Assembly (NCBI RefSeq): GCF_003097135.1
Contig: NZ_QEQL01000002.1
Span: forward strand, 124,001-188,000
Source: Pseudomonas sp. URIL14HWK12:I12
Lineage (GTDB): Bacteria > Pseudomonadota > Gammaproteobacteria > Pseudomonadales > Pseudomonadaceae
Length of the DNA: 64,000 bases
Direction of reading: 5' to 3'
Part shown: piece after piece, positions 44,452-53,319 of the stretch
How positions within the stretch are numbered: the stretch's first letter is position 1
Layout: every line of letters starts with the position of its first letter
Notes under the pieces: model-generated
Seen by the model: only the letters and a program-made list of their open reading frames with translations
Database searches by the model: none
Told to the model about the DNA's origin: nothing
Made by a program: the position numbers and the translations under genes

Positions 44452-45958
44452 TGGCCAGTGCGCGGCGTGCCTTGCTGCGTTTGCGCCAGATGCGTAGCAG
44501 CGGCATCAACAGCATCACCACCACCAGCGCCCATACACCCATGCTGATCGGGCTGTTCCAGAGGATGCTCATCTCGCCATTGGAGATCGACAGCGCCCGG
44601 CGCAGGTTCTGCTCCATCAGCCCACCGAGGATGAACCCCAGCAGCAGCGGCGACAGCGGGAAATCGAGTTTGCGCAGGATATAACCGAAGATACCGATGC
44701 CAACCATCAGGAACAGGTCGAAGGTGGTGGCGTGCACTGCGTACACACCGATCCCGGTGATGATTGCGATCACCGGCACCAGCGCCCAGTTCGGCACTGC
44801 GAGGATGCGCGTGAAGATACGGATCATCGGGATGTTCAGAATCACCAGCATGATGTTGGCGATGAACAGCGAGGCAATCAGGCCCCAAACGATGTCGGGT
44901 TGTTGTTGAAACAGCAACGGCCCAGGGGTGATGTTGTAGAGCGTCAAGGCGCCGATCATCACTGCCGTAGTACCCGAACCCGGCACGCCCAGGGTCAGCA
45001 TCGGCACGAGCGCGCCGCAGGCCGAGGCGCCGATGGCGGTTTCCGGTGCTGCCAGGCCGCGGGCGTCGCCCTGGCCGAAGCGGCCGCTGTCGCCGGCGAT
45101 GCGTTTCTCGGTCATGTAGGCCACAGCACTGGCCAGGGTAGCGCCGGCACCGGGCAGCACGCCCATCACAAAGCCCAGCAGGCCGCAACGCAGGTTCACG
45201 GTGGCGACGGAGGCAGCCTCCTTGAGGTTGAACATCATGCGCCCGGTGGCTTTGACGACCGCGTGGCCATGGTGGGTTTTTTCCAGCAGCAGGAAAATCT
45301 CGCTGATCGAGAACAGCCCCAGCACCAGCACCACGAACTGAATGCCGTCAGCCAGGTGAATATTGTCGCCGGTGAAGCGGTATACGCCGCTGTTGGCGTC
45401 GATGCCCACTGCCGAGAGAAACAGCCCGATAAGCGCGGCGATGAAGGTTTTCAGCGGCCGATTGCCGGCCATGCCAGCCAGCGCGACGATGGCGAACACC
45501 ATCAGCACGAAGTACTCCGCAGGGCCGAAGGCAATCGCCCACTTAGCCAGCAACGGGGCGAACAGCACCATGCCGCAGGTGGCGATCAGGGCGCCGATGA
45601 ACGAGCTCCAGGCCGACAACGACAGTGCAACGCCCGCCAGGCCCTGGCGAGCCATGGGGTAGCCGTCCAGGGTGGTCATCACGGTAGAGGCTTCACCGGG
45701 GATGTTGAGCAGGATCGAGCTGATGCGCCCGCCATACTCGCAGCCCAGGTACACCGCTGCCAGCAGGATCAGCGCCGATTCAGGCGGCAAGCCCAGAGCA
45801 AAGGCGATGGGGATCAGCAGTGCCACGCCGTTGATCGGGCCCAGGCCTGGCAACAGGCCGACCACGGTGCCGATCAGGGTACCGCTCAGGGCGGTGACCA
45901 GGTTGTAGGGGGTCATGGCCACGCCGAAGCCCTGGCCCAGGTATCCAAGAGTGTCCAT
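44444..45958 (-). CDS. tctA: Tripartite tricarboxylate transporter large membrane subunit TctA
   Basis: A 504-residue membrane protein with about twelve helices. The conserved TctA motifs are GLLPGLGPINGVALLIPI, YLGCEYGGRISSILLNIPGEASTVMTTLDGYPMARQG and LTLGVPGSGTTAVMIGALTLYNI. With TctB and the periplasmic TctC it imports citrate-like tricarboxylates by Na+ or H+ symport. tctB is 3 nt upstream. The ATG at 45958 gives the standard length. Confidence 0.95.
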   Translation of the reverse strand: MDTLGYLGQGFGVAMTPYNLVTALSGTLIGTVVGLLPGLGPINGVALLIPIAFALGLPPESALILLAAVYLGCEYGGRISSILLNIPGEASTVMTTLDGYPMARQGLAGVALSLSAWSSFIGALIATCGMVLFAPLLAKWAIAFGPAEYFVLMVFAIVALAGMAGNRPLKTFIAALIGLFLSAVGIDANSGVYRFTGDNIHLADGIQFVVLVLGLFSISEIFLLLEKTHHGHAVVKATGRMMFNLKEAASVATVNLRCGLLGFVMGVLPGAGATLASAVAYMTEKRIAGDSGRFGQGDARGLAAPETAIGASACGALVPMLTLGVPGSGTTAVMIGALTLYNITPGPLLFQQQPDIVWGLIASLFIANIMLVILNIPMIRIFTRILAVPNWALVPVIAIITGIGVYAVHATTFDLFLMVGIGIFGYILRKLDFPLSPLLLGFILGGLMEQNLRRALSISNGEMSILWNSPISMGVWALVVVMLLMPLLRIWRKRSKARRALANA

Positions 45959-45961
45959 TGT

Positions 45962-46420
45962 TCAGTTCTCCAGGGCGCTGAGCACACCCAGCGGCAGCGG
46001 CACGTCCATGACGCGGTCAAAAAGCAGGTACAGCAGCACGCTCATGGCGCCAACGATCATAATGCTCGGAAGCCATTTGCCGCCGTACAGGCGTGCCATC
46101 GGGATGCCGATCAGGGCGCTGGCGAGGATGAAGCCCAGCGGTTCGAACAGCCCGGCAAACACCAGCAGCAGCACCGTGCAGGCCCCGATCTTCTTGAGGG
46201 TCGGGCCGTCGAGCGGTGGTTCGTCTTCGCTGTGGGCAATAGGGGTGGGGCGAATCAACAGATACAGCAGCGCCGCCCCCATCAAGCCCAGCATCAGCAA
46301 GGGGTAGGCGCGGGGCCCGACCGGTTCGTAGGAAAACGGCGCCTGGTAGGGCCAGGCCATCACTGCCAGCGCCGCGCACACGGCCAGCATGGCCGCGGCG
46401 AACACACGTTGTACAAGCAT
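45962..46420 (-). CDS. tctB: Tripartite tricarboxylate transporter small membrane subunit TctB
   Basis: A 152-residue protein with four helices. VQRVFAAAMLAVCAALAVMAWPYQAPFSYEPVGPRAYPLLMLGLMGAALLYL is the typical TctB N-terminus, followed by a cytoplasmic loop and two C-terminal helices. TctB is the least conserved subunit, so the call rests partly on its place between tctC and tctA. Confidence 0.9.
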   Translation of the reverse strand: MLVQRVFAAAMLAVCAALAVMAWPYQAPFSYEPVGPRAYPLLMLGLMGAALLYLLIRPTPIAHSEDEPPLDGPTLKKIGACTVLLLVFAGLFEPLGFILASALIGIPMARLYGGKWLPSIMIVGAMSVLLYLLFDRVMDVPLPLGVLSALEN

Positions 46421-46466
46421 GGGGAGTGTCTCCAGGGGCGCCCGGCAGCCCGGGCGCTGGGGGCTG

Positions 46467-47453
46467 TCACTGCTGGATCAGGCCGAATTCCTGAGCCAGC
46501 GACTTGTACTGGGCCACCTGTTTCTTCACGTAGGCGTCCAGTTCCGGGCCGGTCATGGCGAAGGGGAACAGCTCGCGCTGGTCGCGCAGCTTGGCGAAAT
46601 CCTCGGAGGCTAGCAGCTTGTCGAAGGACGCCTTCCACCAGGCGTATTCTTCGTCGGTGACCTTAGGCCCCAGGTAGAAGCCACGCACCACTGGCCACTC
46701 GATGTCGTAGCCCTGTTCCTTCGCGGTCGGGATGTCTTTCATCGCCGGCTCGTCAAGGCGCTTGTCGGAGAACACCGCCAGAATACGCATGTCGCCGCTT
46801 TCGATGTGCGGCATGGAGTCGGAGATGTCGGTACTGCCCACCTGGATGTGGCCACCGAGCAGGGCGGTGGCGATCTCGCCGCCCCCTTCCAGGGCAACGT
46901 AGCGCAGCTTGCGTGGGTCGATGCCGGCAGCTTTGGCCACCAGCGCGGTCTGCATCCAGTCCTGGCTGCCGACGGTGCCGCCAGAGCCGATCACTACGCT
47001 GCCGGGGTCCTTCTTCAAGGCCTGGACCAAGTCATCGAGGTTCTTGTACGGCGAGTCTTTCTTGACCGCGATGGCGCCGTAGCTGGTGCCGACGGCGGCC
47101 AGCCAGCGCACGGCATTTTCGTCGAAGCGGCCGAACTTGCCCTGGGCAAGATTGAGCAGCGAGCCACTGGACCACGCCACCAGCGTGCCGGCATCGGCCG
47201 GGCGTTGGGCAACCACGGCGTTGTAGGCCACTGCACCCACGCCGCCTGGCATATAGGTGACACGCATCGGCTTGCTCAGGATCTTGGAGTCGACCAGCGC
47301 ACTTTGCGCCAGTTTGCAGGTGAGGTCGAACCCGCCGCCCGGGGAAGCTGGGGCGATACATTCGGGGCGTTTGGGTTCTTCGGCGGCCATCAGTGAGGGG
47401 GCCAGCACTGTGCAGCCGAGTGCCAGTGCGAGGGGGCGCAAGAAAGTCTTCAT
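46467..47453 (-). CDS. tctC: Tripartite tricarboxylate transporter substrate-binding protein TctC
   Basis: A 328-residue periplasmic binding protein (Bug/TctC family). The ATG at 47453 gives signal peptide MKTFLRPLALALGCTVLAPSLMAAE, cleaved near residue 23. The mature protein has PECIAPASPGGGFDLTCKLAQSAL (substrate loop 1), VTYMPGGVGAVAYNAV and the beta-strand that carries VVIGSGGTVGSQDWMQTA. The single Asp in loop 1 (GGGFD) is the carboxylate-recognition residue of citrate-type members. It heads the tctCBA operon and is divergent from tctD. Confidence 0.94.
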   Translation of the reverse strand: MKTFLRPLALALGCTVLAPSLMAAEEPKRPECIAPASPGGGFDLTCKLAQSALVDSKILSKPMRVTYMPGGVGAVAYNAVVAQRPADAGTLVAWSSGSLLNLAQGKFGRFDENAVRWLAAVGTSYGAIAVKKDSPYKNLDDLVQALKKDPGSVVIGSGGTVGSQDWMQTALVAKAAGIDPRKLRYVALEGGGEIATALLGGHIQVGSTDISDSMPHIESGDMRILAVFSDKRLDEPAMKDIPTAKEQGYDIEWPVVRGFYLGPKVTDEEYAWWKASFDKLLASEDFAKLRDQRELFPFAMTGPELDAYVKKQVAQYKSLAQEFGLIQQ

Positions 47454-47524
47454 GACGTCTCCGACTCTTGTTGTTTTTGTGAGGTTCGGCCGGCCCATGG
47501 GGGCCGTCAGTTGACGCTAAACGA

Positions 47525-47546
47525 CCAACCTTTCACCAGCCTTTCA
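47525..47546. promoter_or_regulatory. Tandem 11-nt direct repeat, putative TctD operator
   Basis: CCAACCTTTCA (47525-47535) is followed at once by CCAGCCTTTCA (47536-47546), 10 of 11 identical. An 11-nt period puts both on one face of the helix, the usual pattern for OmpR/PhoB-type regulators. It lies 72 nt from tctC and 100 nt from tctD in their shared divergent region. Confidence 0.6.
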
Positions 47547-47646
47547 ATCTGAAATATTTGCAGTTGCGCTCCTCACCCGGCTTGGCGTTGCTCGCCAGCC
47601 CGGTAAACTCGCCCCCAGCGAGCCGCTAGAACAACGGAGAACAAGC

Positions 47647-48315
47647 ATGCGCGTGCTGCTGGTCGAAGACCACCCACAGTTGGCAGAGACCCTGGCCCAG
47701 ATGCTCAAGGGAGAGGGTTTGACTGTCGACGTGCTCAATGACGGCCTGGCTGCCGACCACGCCCTGGCCAGCGAAGACTACGCCATGGCCGTGCTCGACG
47801 TCGGCCTGCCGCGGCTGGACGGCTTCCAGGTACTGCAGCGCCTGCGTGACCGCGGCCAGCACTTGCCGGTGCTGATGCTCACCGCCCGCAGCGACGTGAA
47901 GGACCGTGTGCATGGCCTCAACCTGGGGGCCGACGACTACCTGGCCAAGCCTTTCGAACTGAGCGAACTCGAAGCCCGGGTGAAGGCCCTGCTGCGCCGC
48001 ACACTGCTCGGGGGAGAACGCAGCCAGCGCTGCGGGCAACTGGTGTATGAAGTCGATAGCCGGCGCTTTACCCTGCAGGGCCAGCCGCTGGTGCTCACTT
48101 CACGCGAGCAAGCGGTGCTGGCGGCACTGATTGCCCGGCCAGGGCGAGTCATGAGCAAAGAGCAGCTGGCCAGCCAGGTATTCGGGTTGGACGAGGACGC
48201 CAGCGCCGATGCCATCGAGATCTACGTGCACCGGCTGCGCAAGAAGCTGGGCCAGGCGGTGGCGATCGTTACTTTCCGCGGCTTGGGCTATCTGCTGGAG
48301 GCGCGCGATGCGTGA
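47647..48315 (+). CDS. tctD: OmpR-family response regulator TctD
   Basis: A 222-residue regulator. Receiver with VLLVEDHPQLAETL, phospho-Asp51 (MAVLDVGLPRLDG), LMLTARSD and YLAKPF; winged-helix DNA-binding domain from about 125 (LVYEVDSRRFTLQGQPLVLTSREQAVLAALIARPG...DAIEIYVHRLRKKL). The family activates tricarboxylate uptake genes when citrate is sensed. It overlaps tctE by 8 nt. Placement divergent from tctC makes that gene the likely target. Confidence 0.93.
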   Translation: MRVLLVEDHPQLAETLAQMLKGEGLTVDVLNDGLAADHALASEDYAMAVLDVGLPRLDGFQVLQRLRDRGQHLPVLMLTARSDVKDRVHGLNLGADDYLAKPFELSELEARVKALLRRTLLGGERSQRCGQLVYEVDSRRFTLQGQPLVLTSREQAVLAALIARPGRVMSKEQLASQVFGLDEDASADAIEIYVHRLRKKLGQAVAIVTFRGLGYLLEARDA

Positions 48316-49681
48316 GCCAGGCAGCCTGCGCTGGCGGCTGCTTCGCAACCTGGTGGGGTTGCTCACCGTGCTGATGTTCGCCAGCGGGCTCTCGGCCTAC
48401 TGGAACGGGCGCGAGGCCGCCGACACCGCTTACGACCGCACCCTGCTGGCGTCGGCGCGCACCATCGCCGCCAACCTGACCCAGCGCGATGGCAGCCTCA
48501 GTGTTGATGTGCCCTATGTGGCGCTGGACACCTTCGCCTATGACAGCGCCGGGCGTATCTACTACCAGGTCAACGGTATCGATCGCCGTTTGATCTCAGG
48601 CTACGAAAACCTTCCCGGACCCCCGGCCGATACGCCGCGAACCGATGACTACCCGGCGCTGGCGCGTTTTTACAACGGGCGTTACCAGGGCCAGGACGTG
48701 CGGGTGGTCAGCCTGCTCAAGGCGGTGAGCGAGCCGAACATGGTCGGCATGGCGGAGATACGCGTTGCCGAGACCGAAGAGGCCCGCGTACGTATGGCTC
48801 GCGGGCTGATGGCCGACACCTTGTTGCGCCTTGGCATGCTGGGTGCCGGCGCGGTGTTGTTGGTGTGGATCACGGTGAGCGGCGCATTGCGCCCGCTGGA
48901 GCGGCTGCGCTCGGCGGTGGAGGCGCGCCAGCCGGACGACCTGCAACCGTTGCCTCGCGTGGATGCCCAGCGCGAGCTGGAGCCTTTGGTCGAAGCCATC
49001 GACCATTTCACCGAGCGGCTGCGCCAGCAGTTCGAGCGCCAATCGCAGTTCATCGCCGACGCCGCCCACGAGTTGCGCACGCCGCTGGCCGCGCTCAAGG
49101 CCCGCATGGAGTTAGGCCTGCGGGGCGAGGCGCCCGAGCAGTGGCGCGCTACGCTGCAGGCCAGCGTGGAAGGCACTGATCGGCTCACTCACCTGGCCAA
49201 TCAACTGTTGTCACTGGCCCGTGTTGAGCACGGCGCAAGGGCCATTGCCGAGGGCGGGGTAGCCTGGTTGTCACTGGATGAGCTGGCCCGCGAACAGGGC
49301 CTGGCCATGGCGGCGTTGGCCCATGCCCGCGGTATCGCCCTGGCTCTGGAAGCTGAACCCGAGGTGCAGATACGCGGGGAAGCGACGCTGTTGCACGAGC
49401 TGCTCAGCAACTTGCTGGACAACGCCCTGGCACACACGCCGCCCGGCGGAACTGTAATTCTGCGGGCGCTGGCGCCGGGCATTCTGGAAGTGGAGGACGA
49501 CGGCCCCGGCATACCTGCTGACGCACGCGATCGTGTATTCGAGCGGTTCTATCGGCACGGGGGGCAAGGAACCGGGCTGGGGCTGGCGATCGTCGGCGAG
49601 ATCTGCCGTGCCCACCGCGCGCGAATCAGCCTGCATGACGGCGCAAGCGGCGGGCTGCGGGTGCGCGTGACATTCCCGTGA
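48308..49681 (+). CDS. tctE: Sensor histidine kinase TctE
   Basis: A 457-residue membrane kinase. TM1 at about 12-30, a periplasmic sensor (about 31-160, of the 2CSK_N type seen in TctE/QseC), TM2 at about 165-185, HAMP-like segment, HisKA with FIADAAHELRTPLAALK, and an HATPase domain with LLSNLLDNALAHTPPGG (N-box), EVEDDGPGI and GQGTGLGLAIV (G-boxes). The ATG at 48308 lies inside the end of tctD. The stop is 1 nt from the converging HDOD gene. Confidence 0.94.
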   Translation: MREPGSLRWRLLRNLVGLLTVLMFASGLSAYWNGREAADTAYDRTLLASARTIAANLTQRDGSLSVDVPYVALDTFAYDSAGRIYYQVNGIDRRLISGYENLPGPPADTPRTDDYPALARFYNGRYQGQDVRVVSLLKAVSEPNMVGMAEIRVAETEEARVRMARGLMADTLLRLGMLGAGAVLLVWITVSGALRPLERLRSAVEARQPDDLQPLPRVDAQRELEPLVEAIDHFTERLRQQFERQSQFIADAAHELRTPLAALKARMELGLRGEAPEQWRATLQASVEGTDRLTHLANQLLSLARVEHGARAIAEGGVAWLSLDELAREQGLAMAALAHARGIALALEAEPEVQIRGEATLLHELLSNLLDNALAHTPPGGTVILRALAPGILEVEDDGPGIPADARDRVFERFYRHGGQGTGLGLAIVGEICRAHRARISLHDGASGGLRVRVTFP

Positions 49682-49682
49682 T

Positions 49683-50498
49683 TCAGGCCAGGAAGGCTTT
49701 GGCCTGCTGCACTTCGCTGCTCAGCAACGGCGGGTCGAGGTCGTCCATGCCAAGCCGCTGCCAGGCCGGCAGCTTGTTCAGGGTGGGCCTTTGCTCTAGC
49801 GGGCGGTTCAGCAGCGACGCGACCTGAACCAGGTCGGCGTAGTCAGCGGCGGCCTGCTCGCGCTGGACGTCCAGATGAAACAGCGGCACGTCGGCCAGCG
49901 CTCGCGGGAAATCCCAGCTGCGCAGGATCTTGCTGCCGATCAGGGGGTGGATGTTGTCGATGATGTGGTTCAGGCACACCGGGTCGGCTAACAGGTCGTT
50001 GTGGTCTTCGGCGTAGGTAAGAATGGGCAGCATGCCGATCAAATGCACCATGCCGGCCAAGGCCGCCTGGTCGGGCTTGAGCTTGTGGGTGCGGCGGCTC
50101 AGCTCATAGGCCAGGCCCGCCACGGCAACGCTGGTGGCCCAGCACTCGCGCATCGTGCGCTCCACTGCCGGTGAGCGTGCGTTGAAGATCTGCTCGATCA
50201 CCAACCCGGTGGCCAGGTTCGAGGTGTAGTTCACCCCAAGCCGAGTGATGGCGGTATGCAGGCTGGTGACCTCGCTATGGCGGCGCAGCAGCGGGCTGTT
50301 GACTACCTTGATCAAGCGCGCGCTCAACGCAGTGTCGCGGCCGATAACGCGGCTCAGGGCACTGACACTGATTTCGCTGTCTTCGGCCGCACGGCGGATC
50401 TCCAGTGCCACTTCGGGCAAGGTGGGCAAGGTGAGGCTGTCGTGCTCGATGGCCTCGAGCAGATCGTTTTGAACCGTTTCAGCCAGCGTGGTGATCAT
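49683..50498 (-). CDS. HDOD domain protein
   Basis: A 271-residue stand-alone HDOD protein. Seen are LPTLPEVALEIRRAAEDSEISVSALSRVIGRDTALSARLIKVVNSPLLRRHSEVTSLHTAITRLGVNYTSNLATGL, the standard HDOD core, and a later AALAGMVHLIGMLPIL in place of an HD motif, so no phosphohydrolase activity is expected. No GGDEF, EAL or receiver domain is attached. HDOD proteins often act in motility or c-di-GMP-linked signalling; no partner is adjacent. The ATG at 50498 (MITTLAETVQNDLLEAIE) gives the natural N-terminus. Confidence 0.9.
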   Translation of the reverse strand: MITTLAETVQNDLLEAIEHDSLTLPTLPEVALEIRRAAEDSEISVSALSRVIGRDTALSARLIKVVNSPLLRRHSEVTSLHTAITRLGVNYTSNLATGLVIEQIFNARSPAVERTMRECWATSVAVAGLAYELSRRTHKLKPDQAALAGMVHLIGMLPILTYAEDHNDLLADPVCLNHIIDNIHPLIGSKILRSWDFPRALADVPLFHLDVQREQAAADYADLVQVASLLNRPLEQRPTLNKLPAWQRLGMDDLDPPLLSSEVQQAKAFLA

Positions 50499-50539
50499 CG
50501 ACTCTAACCTATGCCCCCTGGGCTGCAGAACAGCAACGA

Positions 50540-51481
50540 TCAGCGCTGGATTTCGCGGTCGCGATCCAGTTCGTAAGGCAGATCGAGCAGGGCCAGTGGA
50601 TTGGCACCGGCTTCGCCCAAGTAGATTTCCCCACTCTCGGCAGCATCGGCCTGCAGCACGCCCAGCAGCTCGACGCCGCCCTCGGCGGGAGCTGCCAGCA
50701 CCACTTCGCCCACAGCGCTGGCGTGCACGGGCGAAAACAGCGGTGTGCCCGGTGCGGGCAGGTTGCTGCTGGCCAGGCGCAGGCGATACTGCCGACGCTT
50801 GAGCTTGCCCAGGTACTGCATGCGCGCGACGATTTCCTGACCGGTGTAGCAGCCTTTCTTGAAGCTCACGCCGCCCAGCGCCTGCAGGTTGATCATCTGC
50901 GGGATGAACAGCTCGCGAGTGCCTTCGAACACTTGCCCGACCCCAGCGCGCACCTGGCCGAGCAGCCAGGCGTCGAGCGAGCCCATTGGCAGGTGCGTGC
51001 CGAGTACCTGAAGGGCAGCCTCCGCCTGCTCGGCGGGCACCCAAAGCTCTACGCGGCCTGCACTGGCACGCACCGCGATCCGACCTTCGGCACGGGCCAC
51101 GGCGTTTTCACCGTCACCCAGCACCAGCCCCAGTGCAGCCAACGCCGCTTCGCCGCCCTGCACGCCGAAGCGCTGCCAGAGTGCGCTGTCATCGGTGAGG
51201 GTGGCCTTGGAGAAGACTGCATATTTTTTCAGGTCAGCCAATTGCGGGCCAAGCAGCTCACTGGCCATGGCCAACAGGCACCCGCCGTCGTCGAGCAGGA
51301 TGCGAAAACTCGACTGCATGCGGCCCTTGGGCGTGCAGCGTGCGCCCAGGCTGGCGGTGTGCTCGTCGAGGTAATTGAGGTTGCAGGTCAGCTGGCCTTG
51401 CAGGAACTTGCGTGCATCGGAGCCGCGAACGGCGAGCACGCCTTCGTGAGGCAGCGGGCAGAAGAAGGCAGAATCGGCCAT
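50540..51481 (-). CDS. ygfZ: Folate-binding protein YgfZ (CAF17 family)
   Basis: A 313-residue folate-dependent protein required for maturation of some [4Fe-4S] enzymes such as MiaB and for tRNA modification. The diagnostic KGCYTGQEIVARMQYLGK motif is at about residue 225-240; its Cys is essential in E. coli. The ATG at 51481 (MADSAFFCPL) matches the usual N-terminus; an ATG 33 nt upstream would add [11 protein letters not shown] without a better RBS. It is divergent from sdhE, the same pairing as in enterobacteria (ygfZ/ygfY-ygfX). Confidence 0.94.
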   Translation of the reverse strand: MADSAFFCPLPHEGVLAVRGSDARKFLQGQLTCNLNYLDEHTASLGARCTPKGRMQSSFRILLDDGGCLLAMASELLGPQLADLKKYAVFSKATLTDDSALWQRFGVQGGEAALAALGLVLGDGENAVARAEGRIAVRASAGRVELWVPAEQAEAALQVLGTHLPMGSLDAWLLGQVRAGVGQVFEGTRELFIPQMINLQALGGVSFKKGCYTGQEIVARMQYLGKLKRRQYRLRLASSNLPAPGTPLFSPVHASAVGEVVLAAPAEGGVELLGVLQADAAESGEIYLGEAGANPLALLDLPYELDRDREIQR

Positions 51482-51638
51482 GGACACGTGGCACTCGTAA
51501 TGATTGGCCGCCATGATAAGGCCCGTGGAACAAAAAACCTACCGAGTGTGGATGAACAATGTTACTGCACGGCGCTTCGGCAAGTGTGTCGCAGCCTGCG
51601 GGCAGCGCTATAATGCTCGACTTTCCGAGGAGGGCCTC

Positions 51639-51893
51639 ATGGTCGACAGCGTAGAACTCAACCGCCTGTATTGGCACAGCCGGCGTGGCATGCTTGAACT
51701 TGATGTGCTGCTGGTGCCCTTCGTACAGGAAGCCTATGCCCAGCTCAATGAGGCCGACCGCGACCTGTACCGCCGCCTGCTGGAGTGCGAAGACCAGGAC
51801 ATGTTCGTCTGGTTCATGGAGCGCGGTGAGTCCCCCGACCCAGAGCTGCAGCGCATGGTTCGCATGATTCTGGACCGTGTCCAGCCCAAGTGA
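51639..51893 (+). CDS. sdhE: Succinate dehydrogenase flavinylation factor SdhE
   Basis: An 84-residue helical protein that promotes covalent FAD attachment to SdhA and FrdA. The conserved RGMLELD motif ([17 protein letters not shown]) binds the flavoprotein. A strong GAGGAGGG precedes the ATG. The end overlaps ygfX by 17 nt. Confidence 0.95.
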   Translation: MVDSVELNRLYWHSRRGMLELDVLLVPFVQEAYAQLNEADRDLYRRLLECEDQDMFVWFMERGESPDPELQRMVRMILDRVQPK

Positions 51894-52335
51894 AGCCTTC
51901 ACGTGCCGCTGGCGTGCCTCGCCGCGGCTGTTGGGTGCCAGCCTGCTGATGCTGGCGCTGGCGGTGCTCGCCAGCCTGAGCCTTGCCTTGCCCTTCATCC
52001 TCAAAGTTTTGTTGGCCCTTGCCTGCCTGGCGTGTGCCGCCTGGGGCCTGCCTCGTCATGTGCTGTTGGCTCACCGCGAGTCAGTCACCGGGCTGCGGCA
52101 CGACCGCCGCGGCTGGTGGCTTTACAGCCAAGCGCGTGGCTGGCATTCGGTAGAGTTGCGCCGAGACATCATCGCCTTGCGTTCGCTGGTAGTTGTGCGC
52201 TACCGCATAGGCGGGCGAGGGTGGGTGCGCAGCGTCTGCGTGTTGCCCGGGAGCCTGCCCGCCGACGCCCATCGACGCCTGAGGGTGCATCTGCGATTCG
52301 GGCGCAGGCGCTGGGCGGTACCGGCCAGTGCCTGA
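51877..52335 (+). CDS. ygfX: YgfX (CptA)-like inner-membrane protein
   Basis: A 152-residue protein with a GTG start inside sdhE. The N-terminus has [51 protein letters not shown], two helices separated by a short turn, and a basic C-terminal domain with [17 protein letters not shown]. coli YgfX is the CptA toxin-like partner of SdhE/CptB, though that toxin role has been questioned. Weak sequence conservation is normal; the call leans on position. Confidence 0.85.
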   Translation: MSSPSEAFTCRWRASPRLLGASLLMLALAVLASLSLALPFILKVLLALACLACAAWGLPRHVLLAHRESVTGLRHDRRGWWLYSQARGWHSVELRRDIIALRSLVVVRYRIGGRGWVRSVCVLPGSLPADAHRRLRVHLRFGRRRWAVPASA

Positions 52336-53236
52336 GCCATTCGCCGGCCTGCCCTCACTCAACGCGCTGCGTGTGTTCGAGGTGGTCTCGCGGCATCTGA
52401 ATTTTCGCCTGGCGGCAGATGAACTGGGCGTGACCCAGGCCGCGGTGGCTCAGCAGGTCCGGGGGCTTGAAGCAGCGCTGGCCATAAGGTTGTTCGACCG
52501 GCTACCGCGGGGCCTGGGGTTGACCGATGCCGGCCGCCGTTACAGCACGAGTGTGCGGGATGCGCTGGCGATGCTGCAGGAGGCCACCCGAGCGCTGCGC
52601 CCACAGCCGGCGAGCCTGACCATCAGCGTAACCCCAAGCTTCGCCTCGAAATGGCTCATTCCCCGCCTGGGCGCGTTTACCCAGGCCCACCCCGGCGTCG
52701 ACCTGCGAGTGCTGGCCACCGACCAGTTGTCACGGTTTCACACCGACGGCGTGGATATAGCAGTGCGTTATGGCCGCCCGCCTTTTGGGCCCGGCATCGA
52801 CGCCGAGCTGCTCTTCGAGCAGCGTGTGATTGCGGTTGCGAGCCCTGCGCTGCTCGCTGCTGGCGGGGCGCCAAGTGATCTTGACCACTTGCAAGGGCTG
52901 GCTCTATTGCACGATGCCCACAATTTCTGGCCTGGCTACCTCGCCCGGCTTTTTGGCCGGGCGCAGGCCGCGAAGCGTAACCTGCGCTTCAACCAGACCG
53001 CGCTGGCCATCGAGGCGGCTTTGGCCGGCCAGGGTGTGGCGCTCGTCACTGACCTCTTCGTGCATGAAGACCTGTGCAGCGGCCGCCTGGTGCAGGTGTT
53101 CGATCAGGCCCTGACAGTCGACAAGCATTTCTACCTCACCTGGCCGCGAAAGGGCCACCCTGCCCAAGCGCTGGCATACCTCAGGCAGTGGCTACGTGAG
53201 CAGGCGGCACTGAGCAGTAGTTTTTCTATCGCCTAA
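52328..53236 (+). CDS. LysR-family transcriptional regulator (GcvA-like)
   Basis: A 302-residue regulator. The N-terminal helix-turn-helix (SLNALRVFEVVSRHLNFRLAADELGVTQAAVAQQVRGLEAALAIRLFDRLPRGLGLTDAG) is typical of the GcvA/AmpR branch. The effector domain starts near SLTISVTPSFASKWLIPRL. The start is a GTG at 52328 overlapping ygfX by 8 nt. The SDR 84 nt downstream on the same strand may be its target; LysR genes are often next to, though usually divergent from, their target. Confidence 0.92.
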   Translation: MPEPFAGLPSLNALRVFEVVSRHLNFRLAADELGVTQAAVAQQVRGLEAALAIRLFDRLPRGLGLTDAGRRYSTSVRDALAMLQEATRALRPQPASLTISVTPSFASKWLIPRLGAFTQAHPGVDLRVLATDQLSRFHTDGVDIAVRYGRPPFGPGIDAELLFEQRVIAVASPALLAAGGAPSDLDHLQGLALLHDAHNFWPGYLARLFGRAQAAKRNLRFNQTALAIEAALAGQGVALVTDLFVHEDLCSGRLVQVFDQALTVDKHFYLTWPRKGHPAQALAYLRQWLREQAALSSSFSIA

Positions 53237-53319
53237 GCCAGCGCCGGCTGCCTCTCTGCCGGCTGCAGCTCACTGCTAGGCTGCTGCCTGTATCCAGCCA
53301 ATGCGACGTGGGAGGCCAT

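Noticed and set aside
44732..46660. A 642-codon open frame antisense to tctA and tctB
   Set aside because: Its Gln/His/Arg composition is a shadow of hydrophobic codons on the other strand.
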